From Roseateles sp. (GTDB lineage: Bacteria; Pseudomonadota; Gammaproteobacteria; Burkholderiales; Burkholderiaceae_C), in the NCBI GenBank assembly GCA_016790285.1, contig JAEUPJ010000037.1:1-39706 (forward strand): DNA of 39,706 nt, in the 5' to 3' direction. The notes beneath the pieces are model-generated. The model made no database searches and was not told the origin of the DNA. It saw nothing but the letters and a program-made list of their open reading frames with translations. Below, in pieces: positions 1 to 8,108 of this stretch (position 1 is the stretch's first letter; every line of letters begins with the position of its first letter). A program made the position numbers and the translations under genes.

Positions 1-3000
1 CCTCGGCCACGGTGGCCAGCGCATCGAGCTTGAGCTTGAGCCACTGCGGGTCGTTGGCGCGCATGTCCATCGACAGCGTCTTGGCCATCGCCGCCAAGCC
101 GCGCGGCTGCTCGGCGCCGTTGACCCAGACCTCGAAGGGCAGCGTCTTGCCGAACAGCCCCATGTCCGGCCCGGCCTCGGCCGGCAGCTCGCCGACGAAG
201 AGCGCGACCTCACCAAACGGGTGCTGGATCATGAAGCTCCAGGCCGGGTTGCCGGCGGCCAGGTCGGGCCGGCTGGGCCAGCGCAATGAGGTGAGCACCG
301 GCGCGGGCAGGCGCTCGAGTTTCAGGCGCTGGTTGGCGCCGTCCGCCAGCAAGGGCTCGGGCATGCTGGCCTTGGGCGCAGCGACGCTGAGCACCGCGCC
401 GAGCACCGCGTTGGGCCGGTAGGTGGCCAGGCCCTTCAGCCCGGAGCGCCAGGCGGTCAGGTACAGGTCCTGGAAGTCGGCATAGGGGTAGTCCTCGGGC
501 ACGTTGACGGTCTTGCTGATGGCCGTGTCCACATAGGGCGCCACGGCCGCGACCATGGCCGCGTGCGCGCGCGCCGACAGCTCCAGCGCCGAGACGAAGG
601 ACTTGGGCAGCGGCGCATCGTTGCCCTTCAGGTGGCGGAACAGCCGCCAGGCGTGGTCTTCGACGGCAAATTCCTTGAAGCTGCCATCGCTCTCGCGCTT
701 CTTGCGCGTGTAGCTCCAGCTGAAGGGCGGCTCGATGCCGTTGCTGGCGTTGTCGGCAAAGGCCAGGCTGATGGTGCCGGTGGGCGCGATGGACAGCAGG
801 TGCGAATTGCGCAGGCCCTGCACCCGGATCTTCTCCTTCAGGCCCTGGGGCAGGCGCGAGGCGAAGCTGCCGCCTGAGAGGTACAGGTCGGCATTGAAGA
901 GCGGGAAGCTGCCGCGCTCCACGGCCAGGTCGCTGGAGGCCGCGTAGGCGGCGTCGCGCATCAGCTCGGAGATGCGGCTGGCCATGTCGCGCGCGGCGGG
1001 CGTGTCGTAGCGCAGGTTGAGCATGACGAGGGCGTCGCCCAGGCCCGTGAAGCCCAGGCCCACGCGACGCTTGTTCGCCGCCTCCTGCTTCTGGGCTGGC
1101 AGCGGCCAGGGCGTCACGTCGAGCACGTTGTCGAGCATGCGCGTGGCGACCTTCACGACCTCGGCGAACCCGGTTTCGTCGAACACCGGCTTCGGGCTGA
1201 ATGGGTCACGCACGAATCGGGTCAGGTCGATGGAGCCGAGGCAGCAGCAGCCATAGGGCGGCAGTGGTTGCTCGGCGCAGTTGTGCACGTAAAGACCATT
1301 GGCGTCGAACGCGTGCACATGTTCGACGGTGACGTCATAGACCGCCTCTATGCCATCAGCCTCGATCGCCTCGACCGTGGCTGTGAATCGCTCACGATTG
1401 AGCTGGCGGCGATAGCTGCCCAGCAGGTCGGCCAGGCGCGCCCCTTTGGTACTGTCCTCGAAGCCGACGAGGTCTGCGAAACGCGGAAGGTTGTCACCGC
1501 TGATGACCAATTCGTGGACTGCGCGCCGCTCGTAGTCGCGCTTGCCGCCGCGCCCATCCGGCAGGCGCTGCAGGCCGGCTGGATGGCGCTCGCAGTAGAT
1601 CGTCGAAGCGATACCGAGTCGACCGAGCATGCGCTGCACGGCTTGCAGCTGCGCCAGGTCGGCCTGGGTCAATCGGACGCTGACGCCCTTGTCCTGCGAA
1701 CCTTGCACCGATCCGTCGGCGTCGAACAGCCCGCGCAACAGGCCGACGTGGAAGGCCGATGACGTCGCTTCCATGGCCGGGGTAATCCGCTTGTTGCCGA
1801 CGTTCGCACCGAGGCCCTGAGCGAGATCGCGCAACCCGGTCGAGGCCAGGCGGTACTCGCCCCGAGCCGCGATTGGGCGCTGCCAGCCCGAGAAATCGGA
1901 CCGACTGACGATGGCTTGTGCCATGGCACTTTCTGCGGCCTGCATCACGGCTGCAACGCTTGCCGGACGGTGCGCCAGATCGCTGCCGACCACTTTGAGC
2001 TCCGGCGCCCAGACGGACAGCACGGCCTTGTCAGCCTTCAACGTGCCGTCGCCGATCAACAGACCCAGCAGGTATCCCTCCGCCTCGGTACGTGGGCCCT
2101 CCCAGCCGGCCAGCGCGCGATGGTTGTGCAGCATCAGCTCCTGCCCCGGCTGGACTTCGCCGGCGGCGACCCATTCGGCCTCGATGACGTAGCGCGTGCG
2201 GCGAGTGACGCGCCGCACGGGATGGTCTGCCGTGAGCCGGAGTTCGTGACCCTCGCGGGTTCGCAGGCGCAGGACCGACTTGGTGCCGGTCTGGAAGAAG
2301 CCAGCCGATTCGGTGGCGTAGGCCTTGCCGTCGACGATGGCGTGAAAGGATTGGCCGATCAGGTCGCGAACCTGACGGGGGCCTTGGCTTGTCATCGTCC
2401 AGGTGTCGGCCGTGACACAAGGGTTGGTCGCAGCGATCGTCTCGCAGTAATGCAGGTTGTTGTCGGCATTGATGCGGTCCAGGAAGAGCACGCCGGGCTC
2501 GGCGTGGTCGTAGGTGGAGCGCATGACCTGGTCCCACAGCGCGCGGGCGCGCACCTTGCGGTAGACCCACAGGCCGTCGCCGCGCTGGTAGGCACCGGCC
2601 TCGATCTGCTCGGCGCTCGGCTGCGCCTTGTGGGCGAGCTCGACCTCGCCGTCGGCCTGCACGGCCTGCATGAAGGTGTCGGTCACGCCGACCGAGATGT
2701 TGAAGTTGCGCAGGTCGCCCTGGTCCTTGGCGTGGATGAAGGCCTCGATGTCAGGGTGGTCGCAGCGCAGCACGCCCATCTGGGCGCCGCGGCGGCTGCC
2801 GGCGCTCTCGACCGTCTCGCAGCTGCGGTCGAACACGCGCATGTAGCTGATGGGGCCCGACGCATGGCTGCGCGTGGAGCCGACCCAGGCGCCCGCCGGG
2901 CGGATGCGGCTGAAGTCGTAGCCCACGCCGCCACCGCGGCGCATGGTCTCGGCGGCTTCGGTCAGGGCCGTGTAGATGCCGGGGACGCCGTCCTCGGCCG

Positions 3001-3289
3001 TGGCGATGGAGTCGCCCACGGGCTGCACGAAGCAGTTGATGAGCGTGGCCGACAGCTCGGTGCCCGCTGCCGACATGATGCGGCCTGCCGGCACGAAGCC
3101 GCGTTGCTGGGCGTCGAGGAAGGCGGCGGCCCAGCGGGCGCGCTCGGCGGGCTTCTCGGCCTGGGCCAGCGCCTGGGCGACCCGCTGGCGGAGTTCGTCG
3201 GGCGTCTGCTCGCCGCCCTTGGCGTATTTCTCGATGAGGACTTCGCTGGAGATGTCCTGCACGGGCAGGTCGATGGTGCTGCTGCTCAT
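1..3289 (-). CDS. nrdJ: Class II (adenosylcobalamin-dependent) ribonucleoside-diphosphate reductase NrdJ, intein-containing, 3' end beyond window
   Basis: Reduces ribonucleotides to deoxyribonucleotides using a B12-generated thiyl radical. The frame is open from ATG 3289 to the left window edge (1096 codons seen, no stop). The N-terminal extein is residues 1-290, the intein 291-670, and the rest is C-terminal extein. Visible family landmarks are the first redox cysteine in LINCFVQP (Cys86), [10 protein letters not shown], the N-x-C-x-E radical-cysteine motif TNP|CAEQPL split by the intein, the downstream [11 protein letters not shown] cysteines, and the [12 protein letters not shown] loop. 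The extein resembles Burkholderiales NrdJ throughout. The C-terminal cysteine pair that should end the protein lies outside the window. The start codon is preceded only by a weak ribosome binding site. A LexA-like box and a TAGACT -10-like hexamer lie within 40 bases upstream. Identification is secure for the family. Confidence 0.95.
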   Translation of the reverse strand, partial: MSSSTIDLPVQDISSEVLIEKYAKGGEQTPDELRQRVAQALAQAEKPAERARWAAAFLDAQQRGFVPAGRIMSAAGTELSATLINCFVQPVGDSIATAEDGVPGIYTALTEAAETMRRGGGVGYDFSRIRPAGAWVGSTRSHASGPISYMRVFDRSCETVESAGSRRGAQMGVLRCDHPDIEAFIHAKDQGDLRNFNISVGVTDTFMQAVQADGEVELAHKAQPSAEQIEAGAYQRGDGLWVYRKVRARALWDQVMRSTYDHAEPGVLFLDRINADNNLHYCETIAATNPCVTADTWTMTSQGPRQVRDLIGQSFHAIVDGKAYATESAGFFQTGTKSVLRLRTREGHELRLTADHPVRRVTRRTRYVIEAEWVAAGEVQPGQELMLHNHRALAGWEGPRTEAEGYLLGLLIGDGTLKADKAVLSVWAPELKVVGSDLAHRPASVAAVMQAAESAMAQAIVSRSDFSGWQRPIAARGEYRLASTGLRDLAQGLGANVGNKRITPAMEATSSAFHVGLLRGLFDADGSVQGSQDKGVSVRLTQADLAQLQAVQRMLGRLGIASTIYCERHPAGLQRLPDGRGGKRDYERRAVHELVISGDNLPRFADLVGFEDSTKGARLADLLGSYRRQLNRERFTATVEAIEADGIEAVYDVTVEHVHAFDANGLYVHNCAEQPLPPYGCCCLGSIDLTRFVRDPFSPKPVFDETGFAEVVKVATRMLDNVLDVTPWPLPAQKQEAANKRRVGLGFTGLGDALVMLNLRYDTPAARDMASRISELMRDAAYAASSDLAVERGSFPLFNADLYLSGGSFASRLPQGLKEKIRVQGLRNSHLLSIAPTGTISLAFADNASNGIEPPFSWSYTRKKRESDGSFKEFAVEDHAWRLFRHLKGNDAPLPKSFVSALELSARAHAAMVAAVAPYVDTAISKTVNVPEDYPYADFQDLYLTAWRSGLKGLATYRPNAVLGAVLSVAAPKASMPEPLLADGANQRLKLERLPAPVLTSLRWPSRPDLAAGNPAWSFMIQHPFGEVALFVGELPAEAGPDMGLFGKTLPFEVWVNGAEQPRGLAAMAKTLSMDMRANDPQWLKLKLDALATVAE
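1280..2419 (-). mobile_element. NrdJ intein with LAGLIDADG homing endonuclease (380 aa)
   Basis: In-frame protein-splicing element within nrdJ. It starts with Cys1 (CVTADTW) and has a block B T-x-x-H motif (LTADHPV). There are two LAGLIDADG motifs: LLGLLIGDG at about precursor residues 406-414 and [10 protein letters not shown] at 517-526. It ends in block [17 protein letters not shown] followed by LYVHN, with the penultimate His and terminal Asn directly before extein Cys+1. All residues needed for class 1 splicing are present, and both DOD-type endonuclease motifs keep their acidic residue, so it looks able both to splice and to home. Base composition is visibly less GC-extreme than the flanking extein, and the codons differ (for example GGT, CTT, ACA, CGA), consistent with a later arrival. 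Boundaries follow from joining TNP to CAEQPL, which restores the conserved NrdJ sequence. Confidence 0.95.
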
Positions 3290-3305
3290 TGTTCTAGGCC
3301 CCGAA

Positions 3306-3325
3306 TACTGGATAAAAAATCAGTC
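3306..3325 (-). promoter_or_regulatory. LexA (SOS) box candidate upstream of nrdJ
   Basis: The plus-strand sequence TACTGGATAAAAAATCAGTC has the CTG-N10-CAG core of the gamma/betaproteobacterial LexA operator and an A/T-only interior apart from G at its edge. By eye it matches the E. coli consensus at about 15 of 20 positions. It lies 17-36 bases upstream of the nrdJ ATG. It also overlaps the end of a minus-strand TAGACT hexamer (3327-3322) that could be the -10 element, so a bound repressor would cover the transcription start. The outer halves are CTGG/TCAG rather than CTGT/ACAG, so affinity may be reduced. Confidence 0.5.
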
Positions 3326-3453
3326 TAAGCCTCGCGAGCGGCGAGCGCCTTTGATTTTTCCGATGGTTGCGGACTGACAGGCCCGAAGCCTGACATCCGC
3401 GACCCGCCTTCACCTTGACGCCCCTCAGACTTTGGCGCCGTGCAGCCGCGCGG

Positions 3454-4023
3454 TCAGAACGGGTTGATGCTCTTCTCGCGCCGGTAGTGCATGTAGCCCA
3501 CGCTCGCGCCCGCGCGCAAGCCCACGCCCAGGCGGATGGGCGCCAGCGTGATGCCGTTGCGGCGCTGGTAGTTGATGCCGGCGCCGCCCACGTAGTAGAG
3601 GCTGCCGTCCACGCCGGGGAAGCGCTGGTAGATGGCGCTGGCCTTGGGCAGGTGATAGATCAGGGTGAAGACCTTGGAGGCGTTGCCGCCGACGTCAAAG
3701 CCGATGGAGGGGCCCGCCCAGTAGACCTTGGCGCTGCCGCCTCCCTTCATGATCAGCTCGCCGTCGCCGTAGCGCAGCCCGACCGTCAGCGCACCGCTGG
3801 CTTCCTGCCCGCGGATGTAGGCGTTGGGCCGGCCCTGGTCCTTGAACGCCTTCTCGATCACCTTGGCCAGGCCCTCGGTGGTTTCCCCGAAGAAATCGGT
3901 GGCGGCCTTGACGATGGATTCCTCGTCGTAGGTGGCGTCCTTGTCCTCGGCAGCGAGGGCCGGCAGGGCGGGGGCGGCGGCCAGGGCGGCCAGGTAGTGC
4001 AGGTGCCGGCGGCGGTCGATCAT
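3454..4023 (-). CDS. EipA-like DUF1134 exported protein
   Basis: 189-residue protein with a Sec-type signal peptide: MIDRRRH, then a hydrophobic Ala/Leu stretch ending ALPALAA at about residue 25. The mature part contains YDEESIVKAATDFFGETTEGLAKVIEKAF, split here as YDEESIVKAATDFF and GETTEGLAKVIEKAF, then a Gly-rich beta domain with AYIRGQEASGALTVGLRYG, GPSIGFDVGGNASK and GVDGSLYYVGGAGINYQ. These are typical of DUF1134. The family includes EipA of Brucella, a small periplasmic beta-barrel-like protein needed for envelope integrity. The start ATG at 4023 is chosen because a GGAG lies about 9 bases upstream and the signal peptide begins there; the longer open frame upstream lacks sense. The gene is divergent from the next one (100 bases between starts) and stands alone. 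The envelope role is inferred from the family. Confidence 0.85.
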   Translation of the reverse strand: MIDRRRHLHYLAALAAAPALPALAAEDKDATYDEESIVKAATDFFGETTEGLAKVIEKAFKDQGRPNAYIRGQEASGALTVGLRYGDGELIMKGGGSAKVYWAGPSIGFDVGGNASKVFTLIYHLPKASAIYQRFPGVDGSLYYVGGAGINYQRRNGITLAPIRLGVGLRAGASVGYMHYRREKSINPF

Positions 4024-4123
4024 GGGAAGGCTCCGGGTGGGGTGGACTTGGCCGTCGAGCATAAACAAGCCACTGTGAACTTTGTCCGCCCGTTGCCCCT
4101 GCACACAACCTAGACTCTTCCGA

Positions 4124-4555
4124 ATGTCCAACCCCGACCTGCAGCGGCTGTCCGCAGCCCTCGAATACGTGGACCTCGCCGCCGGGCTGTACCTGGCCGG
4201 CGGGGCCGACCAGGCCGCGCGGCTGCTGGCCGCGGCGGCCGAGCAGCAGTTGGGCGACCTGGTGCAGCTCATCGACGCGCCCAGCGCCACCGTCGACACC
4301 CGCGAGCTGCTGGCGCGCATCGCGCGCGCGCACCGGCCCGCCGTCGTGGCGCCGCGGCAGCCGCCCGAGCGCGCCCTGGGCGGTGAACCCGTCGAGACCG
4401 ATGCCACCCGCGAGGAAATCGTGGCCTACCTGCGTGCCGCCTGGTTCATGCTGGAGGCCATGGGCCTGTCGTCGCTGGCGCCGGCGCGGCTGCAGGAGGC
4501 GGTGGACCACAGCACCGTGCTCAGCAGCGGCACGGCGCTGGAGCCTTTCGTCTAG
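4124..4555 (+). CDS. Hypothetical protein, alpha-helical, 143 aa
   Basis: I do not recognise a named family. The protein starts MSNPDLQRLSAALEYVDLAAG and continues with Ala/Leu-rich amphipathic helices (QAARLLAAAAEQQLGDLVQL), a Pro-rich linker, and a second helical part (REEIVAYLRAAWFMLEAMG). The pattern recalls small HEPN-like helical proteins of Betaproteobacteria, but that is only an impression. The start at 4124 is preferred over the in-frame ATG at 4082 because the sequence from 4082 is low-quality (SARCPCTQ) and would overlap the divergent promoter region. A TAGACT hexamer (4111-4116) lies 8 bases before the ATG. Its TAG stop (4553-4555) is followed in the same frame, without interruption, by the PilZ gene, so the two are very probably co-transcribed and may once have been one frame. 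Confidence 0.7.
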   Translation: MSNPDLQRLSAALEYVDLAAGLYLAGGADQAARLLAAAAEQQLGDLVQLIDAPSATVDTRELLARIARAHRPAVVAPRQPPERALGGEPVETDATREEIVAYLRAAWFMLEAMGLSSLAPARLQEAVDHSTVLSSGTALEPFV

Positions 4556-4579
4556 CTTCGCCGCCGTCTGGAGACCATC

Positions 4580-4954
4580 ATCAGCACCGAACGCCGCCAA
4601 TTCGCCCGCGTCGCCTTCGCCGCTGGCGCCGAGCTGATCACCACGCAGGAGCACCTGCGCTGCCAGGTCATCGACATCTCCCTGAAGGGCGTGCTGCTGC
4701 AGCTGCCCGCAGGCCACCGGCCGCAGGCGGGCATGCCCTGCCTCGTGAAGCTGCCGCTGTCCACGGGCGACATCGTCATCGCCATGGCCGGCGAGCTTGC
4801 CCACGTCGAGAACGGCCACGCCGGGGTGCTGTGCCGCAGCATCGACCTGGAGTCCATCACCCACCTGCGCCGCCTCATCGAGGTCAACCTCGCCGACCCG
4901 GCCGCCTCCGAGCGGGAACTCAAGGCCCTGATTGCCGCGGCCAGCACGGCCTGA
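4580..4954 (+). CDS. PilZ-domain c-di-GMP receptor, apparently starting at a non-canonical codon
   Basis: About 125 codons encoding a single PilZ domain. It has the R-x-x-x-R motif in ERRQFARVAF and the D-x-S-x-x-G motif in DISLKG, the two signatures that bind cyclic di-GMP, followed by a beta-barrel (GVLLQLPAG, MPCLVKLPL, IVIAMAGELAHVE, GVLCRSIDLESI) and a C-terminal helix. No ATG, GTG or TTG exists in this frame between the preceding TAG (4553) and GTG 4691. Starting at 4691 would delete both signature motifs. The most plausible start is ATC 4580 (giving I/M-STERRQF), six bases after a GGAG (4570-4573); ATC 4577 or CTG 4568 are alternatives. A single C-to-G difference would make 4580 ATG. 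The window also encodes a c-di-GMP synthase at 29751. Confidence 0.75.
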   Translation: MSTERRQFARVAFAAGAELITTQEHLRCQVIDISLKGVLLQLPAGHRPQAGMPCLVKLPLSTGDIVIAMAGELAHVENGHAGVLCRSIDLESITHLRRLIEVNLADPAASERELKALIAAASTA

Positions 4955-5009
4955 GCCGATTTCGTCGCACGCCGGCCCGGGGCCCAGGCCCCCACGGGAC
5001 AATGCCGGC

Positions 5010-6107
5010 ATGGAGGACACGACCCCCTTGCAGGCGTTTCGCCGCGTGTGCAACCTGCGCATGCTGGCGGGCGTCTACTACTTCTGCCTGCTGCACGCGG
5101 TCTCTCGCTCGCTGTCCTGGTTCGGCGAGGAAGGCAAGCCGTTCGGCGCGGCGCTGTTCGAGCTGGTGCGCTTCAGCCGCCAGTCGCTGCTCACGGGCGT
5201 GTCGCTGCTGCTCGTCATCGCGCTGGCCGAGGCGCTGCTGGCCGGTCGCCGCTGGCGGCCGGCCACCACGCTGGCGGTGCAGGCCCTGGCCGTGGGCTGC
5301 GGGGCGGCGCTGGGCACCTACCTGCGCTATGTGGTGGCGTCGCTGGACGAACCCACCATGCGGATCAAGCCCGCCTGGGCGTTGTCGACCATCGCCATCT
5401 GGACGCTGCTGGGTGGCATGGCCTATGCGCTGCTGCGCGTGAGCCGGGCCCAGCGCGCCGGGCGCGACGAGCTGACCCGGCTGTTCCGCGAGCGCGAGGC
5501 CCTCAGGACGCAGCAGACCGAGGCCCAGCTCTCGGCCCTGAACGCGCAGATCGAGCCGCATTTCCTGTTCAACACGCTCGCCAACGTGAAGCGTCTCTAC
5601 GAAACCCACCCCGAGCGGGGCCGCAACATGCTCGTGGCGCTGATCGCCTACCTGCGCGCCGCGCTGCCGGGCATGCGCCGCCATGAATCGACGCTCGCCG
5701 AGGAGCTGGAGCTGGTGCGCCATTACCTGGCCATCCTGCAGATGCGCATGGGCGAGCGGCTGTCGTTCGCCATCGACGCCGCACCCGAGCTGCTCGCCGC
5801 CCGGCTGCCCACGCTGGTGCTGCCCACGCTGGTGGAGAACGCCATCAAGCACGGCCTGTCACCGCTGCCCCAGGGCGGGCACATCGACATCCGCGCCGGC
5901 CACGCCGCCGACGGCGGGCTGACGGTGGAGGTGGCCGACAACGGCCAGGGCTTCGGGGCGGCGAGCGGCGGGGCGGGCGTGGGCCTGGCCAACACGCGCG
6001 CGCGGCTCGCGGGGCGCTTCGGCGACGCCGCCACGCTGGAGCTGCAGGCGGCCGAGCCGCACGGCGTCGTGGCCCGCGTGCACCTGCCGGCCGAGGCGCT
6101 CGCGTGA
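5010..6107 (+). CDS. LytS/AlgZ-type membrane sensor histidine kinase
   Basis: 365-residue kinase of the His_kinase (LytS/YehU) class. The N-terminal third has three to four hydrophobic segments (around SLLLVIALAEALLAG, LAVGCGAALGTYL, IAIWTLLGGMAYALL). They are followed by a helix with the phospho-accepting motif QIEPHFLFNTLAN (His184). The ATPase domain has N-box LVENAIKHG (Asn277), G1 box ADNGQGFG and G2 box GVGLANTRARL. All catalytic elements are intact. ATG 5010 is used because it begins the recognisable protein; the longer in-frame extension is Pro/Arg-rich and atypical. Its stop overlaps the GTG start of the next gene (GTGA at 6104-6107), and a LytTR regulator follows, so the three form one operon. 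The signal sensed is unknown. Confidence 0.88.
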   Translation: MEDTTPLQAFRRVCNLRMLAGVYYFCLLHAVSRSLSWFGEEGKPFGAALFELVRFSRQSLLTGVSLLLVIALAEALLAGRRWRPATTLAVQALAVGCGAALGTYLRYVVASLDEPTMRIKPAWALSTIAIWTLLGGMAYALLRVSRAQRAGRDELTRLFREREALRTQQTEAQLSALNAQIEPHFLFNTLANVKRLYETHPERGRNMLVALIAYLRAALPGMRRHESTLAEELELVRHYLAILQMRMGERLSFAIDAAPELLAARLPTLVLPTLVENAIKHGLSPLPQGGHIDIRAGHAADGGLTVEVADNGQGFGAASGGAGVGLANTRARLAGRFGDAATLELQAAEPHGVVARVHLPAEALA

Positions 6108-7150
6108 TCCGGCACGTGCTGACGTCGTGGCGCTCGCTGCGCCGGGAAGAGCTGCTGGCCTTCGTCAGCGCCGCGTTGCTGTTCGGCGCCATCGACCTGA
6201 CCTCGCTGCTGGAGATGAACGTCGGCGACGAGCTGCCCCAGGTGCTGGCGCGGCACTTCATCGTGCCGCTGGTCAGCTGCACGGTGCTGGTGCTGTGCTG
6301 GCTGCCCGTGGCGCGCAGCAGCCCCGTGCACCCGGCGCGCCGGCAGCGCCTGGTGGCCGCCACGCTGCTCGGGTCCATCCTGACCATCGCCGTCGTCTAC
6401 CCGCTGGCCGACGCGCTGCCCTGGCGCTCCCTGTGCGACATCTACGCCGCCCACCGCGGCAAGCCCCGGTGCATGAACCTGCGCCTGAGCGCGGTCATCG
6501 GCGACACGCTGTGGGTCTTCATGCCCGCGCTGATGATCGTGGGCGTGCTGGAGTTCCGCACCGTGCGCCGTCGCCAGGAGCAGGCCGCGCAGCATCTGCT
6601 GCGCGAGCACAGCCAGCTGCGCCGTCATGCGCTGGGCGCACGGCTGGCGGCCCTGCAGGCGCAGGTCGACCCGGCGCTGCTGTTCGACGCCCTCGTCTCG
6701 GTCGAGCAGGCCTACGACCGCCAGGACGCGAGTGCCAGCGCGCGGCTGGAGCGGCTCATCCGCCACCTGCGCGTGGCCTTGCCGCGGCTGCGCGAGGCCG
6801 GCGCGACGTTGGGCGCCGAGGCCGAGCTGATCGCCAGCTACCTCGACCTGCTGCGCGACCTGCACGGCAGCGCCCCCGCCTTCGACTGCGAACTCGGCTC
6901 GCTCGGCGCCACGCCGCTGCCGCCGATGCTGCTGCTGCCGCTCGTGCAGCGCGCGCTGCGGCTGGGCCAGCCTACGCGCTGCTGGCTGCGTGCGGCCGGT
7001 GGCATCACCCTGGGCTTCGACCTCGCCGGGCTGTGCAGCGACGATGCCGAGCTGACCGCCCTGCGCGAGCGCGTGGCCGCACTCGACGCGACACTCATCT
7101 GCACGAGCGGCGAGGGCCGCACCGAATTCACCCTGGAGCTGTCAACGTGA
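6104..7150 (+). CDS. Degenerate LytS-like histidine kinase (pseudokinase)
   Basis: 348-residue protein with the same plan as its upstream neighbour: four hydrophobic segments (LLAFVSAALLFGAIDL, FIVPLVSCTVLVLCWL, LLGSILTIAVVYPL, TLWVFMPALMIVGVL), then a His_kinase-like and an ATPase-like region. The catalytic residues are gone. The motif EPHFLFNTL of the neighbour reads DPALLFDAL here (Ala191 in place of His). The N-box LVENAIKHG reads LVQRALRLG (Arg283 in place of Asn). The glycine boxes are replaced by DLAGLCSDDAELTALRERV. The frame is full-length and uncorrupted, so it appears maintained as a protein rather than decaying. It starts with GTG overlapping the previous stop and ends overlapping the GTG start of the regulator. 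Probable role: a partner or modulator of the active kinase (inference). Confidence 0.8.
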   Translation: MIRHVLTSWRSLRREELLAFVSAALLFGAIDLTSLLEMNVGDELPQVLARHFIVPLVSCTVLVLCWLPVARSSPVHPARRQRLVAATLLGSILTIAVVYPLADALPWRSLCDIYAAHRGKPRCMNLRLSAVIGDTLWVFMPALMIVGVLEFRTVRRRQEQAAQHLLREHSQLRRHALGARLAALQAQVDPALLFDALVSVEQAYDRQDASASARLERLIRHLRVALPRLREAGATLGAEAELIASYLDLLRDLHGSAPAFDCELGSLGATPLPPMLLLPLVQRALRLGQPTRCWLRAAGGITLGFDLAGLCSDDAELTALRERVAALDATLICTSGEGRTEFTLELST

Positions 7151-7917
7151 GCCTGATCGCGCCGACCGCCGTGGTCGCCGAAGACGAAGCCGCCCTGCGC
7201 GGCGAGCTGGTGGAGCAACTGGGCCGGCTGTGGCCTGAGCTGAGCATCGTCGGCGAGGCCGCCGACGGGCTGGAGGCGCTGCGCCTGCTCGACCTGCACC
7301 GGCCCGACATCCTGTTCCTGGACATCGAGATGCCGGGTGCCACGGGCATTGACGTGGCCCGCCAGGTCAACGGCCGCGCGCACGTCGTGTTCGTGACGGC
7401 CTACGACCAGTACGCCATCGCAGCCTTCGACCAGGGCGCGGTCGACTACCTGCTCAAGCCGCTGGCCGGCGCACGCCTGTTCACGGCCATCTCGCGGCTC
7501 AAGTCACGGCTCGGCCAGGCACCGGCGCAGTTGGCTGGCGTGCTCGAGCAGATCGGCAGCCGCCCGGCTGCAGCACCTTCCGCCACCCGGGCGCCGCTGC
7601 GCTGGATCAACGCCTCGGTGGGCCAGACGCTGCGCCTGATCACGGTCGACGAGGTGATGTTCTTCCAGAGCGACAACAAGTACACGCGGCTCGGGCTGAA
7701 GGACGGCGAGGCGCTGATCCGCAAGCCGCTCAAGGAGCTGATCGACGAACTCGACCCGCAGCAGTTCTGGCAGATCCACCGCTCGACGCTGGTCAACGTG
7801 AACGCGATCGCCAGCGTGAGCCGCGACTACCGCGGGCGGATGCAGATCAAGCTCAAGCATGGGACGGAGAGCTTGTTGGTGGCGGAGAGTTGCGCGCACT
7901 TGTTCAGGCAGATGTGA
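7147..7917 (+). CDS. LytTR-family response regulator (AlgR/LytR type)
   Basis: 256 residues. The receiver domain at 5-125 has acidic pocket AEDEA, phospho-acceptor Asp59 in FLDIEMPG, the Thr in FVTAYDQYA and Lys in LLKPL. A linker follows, then a LytTR DNA-binding domain from about 148 to 256 (LRLITVDEVMFFQSDNKYT, WQIHRSTLVNVNAI, LLVAESCAHLFRQM). It presumably is phosphorylated by the kinase at 5010 and binds promoter DNA as a dimer. The GTG start at 7147 is in a GTGA overlap with the preceding stop; the open frame continues far upstream but only as a shadow of the other gene. Typical LytTR sites are paired 9-10 bp repeats; I did not identify one in the window. The gene is followed by a long repeat-rich gap. 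Confidence 0.92.
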   Translation: MSLIAPTAVVAEDEAALRGELVEQLGRLWPELSIVGEAADGLEALRLLDLHRPDILFLDIEMPGATGIDVARQVNGRAHVVFVTAYDQYAIAAFDQGAVDYLLKPLAGARLFTAISRLKSRLGQAPAQLAGVLEQIGSRPAAAPSATRAPLRWINASVGQTLRLITVDEVMFFQSDNKYTRLGLKDGEALIRKPLKELIDELDPQQFWQIHRSTLVNVNAIASVSRDYRGRMQIKLKHGTESLLVAESCAHLFRQM

Positions 7918-8042
7918 GGGTGGGGCGCTGGGTGCGCCGTGCCTCCGGATGTCTTTTTCGAAAGGCCCTTCGCGGCGTTGAGTTGGTCGCTGGTGGCTTT
8001 TGCGAAGAGCCTTTCAACTCGGTGCACCGTGCCGGGAGTCCT

Positions 8043-8068
8043 GCCTTGCCGCTTGCAAGCGGCAAGGC
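8043..8068. repeat. 26-bp perfect palindrome
   Basis: GCCTTGCCGCTTG followed immediately by its reverse complement, with no spacer. It lies in the left-half-only insert of the foldback element. It could form a cruciform or be a protein-binding site; there is no gene close enough to suggest a regulated promoter. Confidence 0.8.
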
Positions 8069-8079
8069 CTTCGCCAGGC

Positions 8080-8108
8080 ACAAGACAGCCCGCAGTGGGC
8101 TGTCTTGT
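8080..8108. terminator. 12-bp perfect hairpin, possible terminator for the LytTR operon
   Basis: ACAAGACAGCCC, loop GCAGT, GGGCTGTCTTGT: a perfect 12-bp stem 163 bases after the LytTR regulator stop. No T-run follows, so intrinsic termination is uncertain; it may only be part of the repeat element. Confidence 0.35.

Noticed and set aside
1916-3328. 470-codon plus-strand open frame
   Set aside because: It lies antisense to nrdJ and its intein, has no recognisable domains and shows the Gly/Ala/Val/His-rich composition of a mirror frame in GC-rich DNA.
3290-3453. Cobalamin riboswitch upstream of the B12-dependent reductase
   Set aside because: The 164-base gap is too short and lacks the B12-box sequence (GCCACTG-like).
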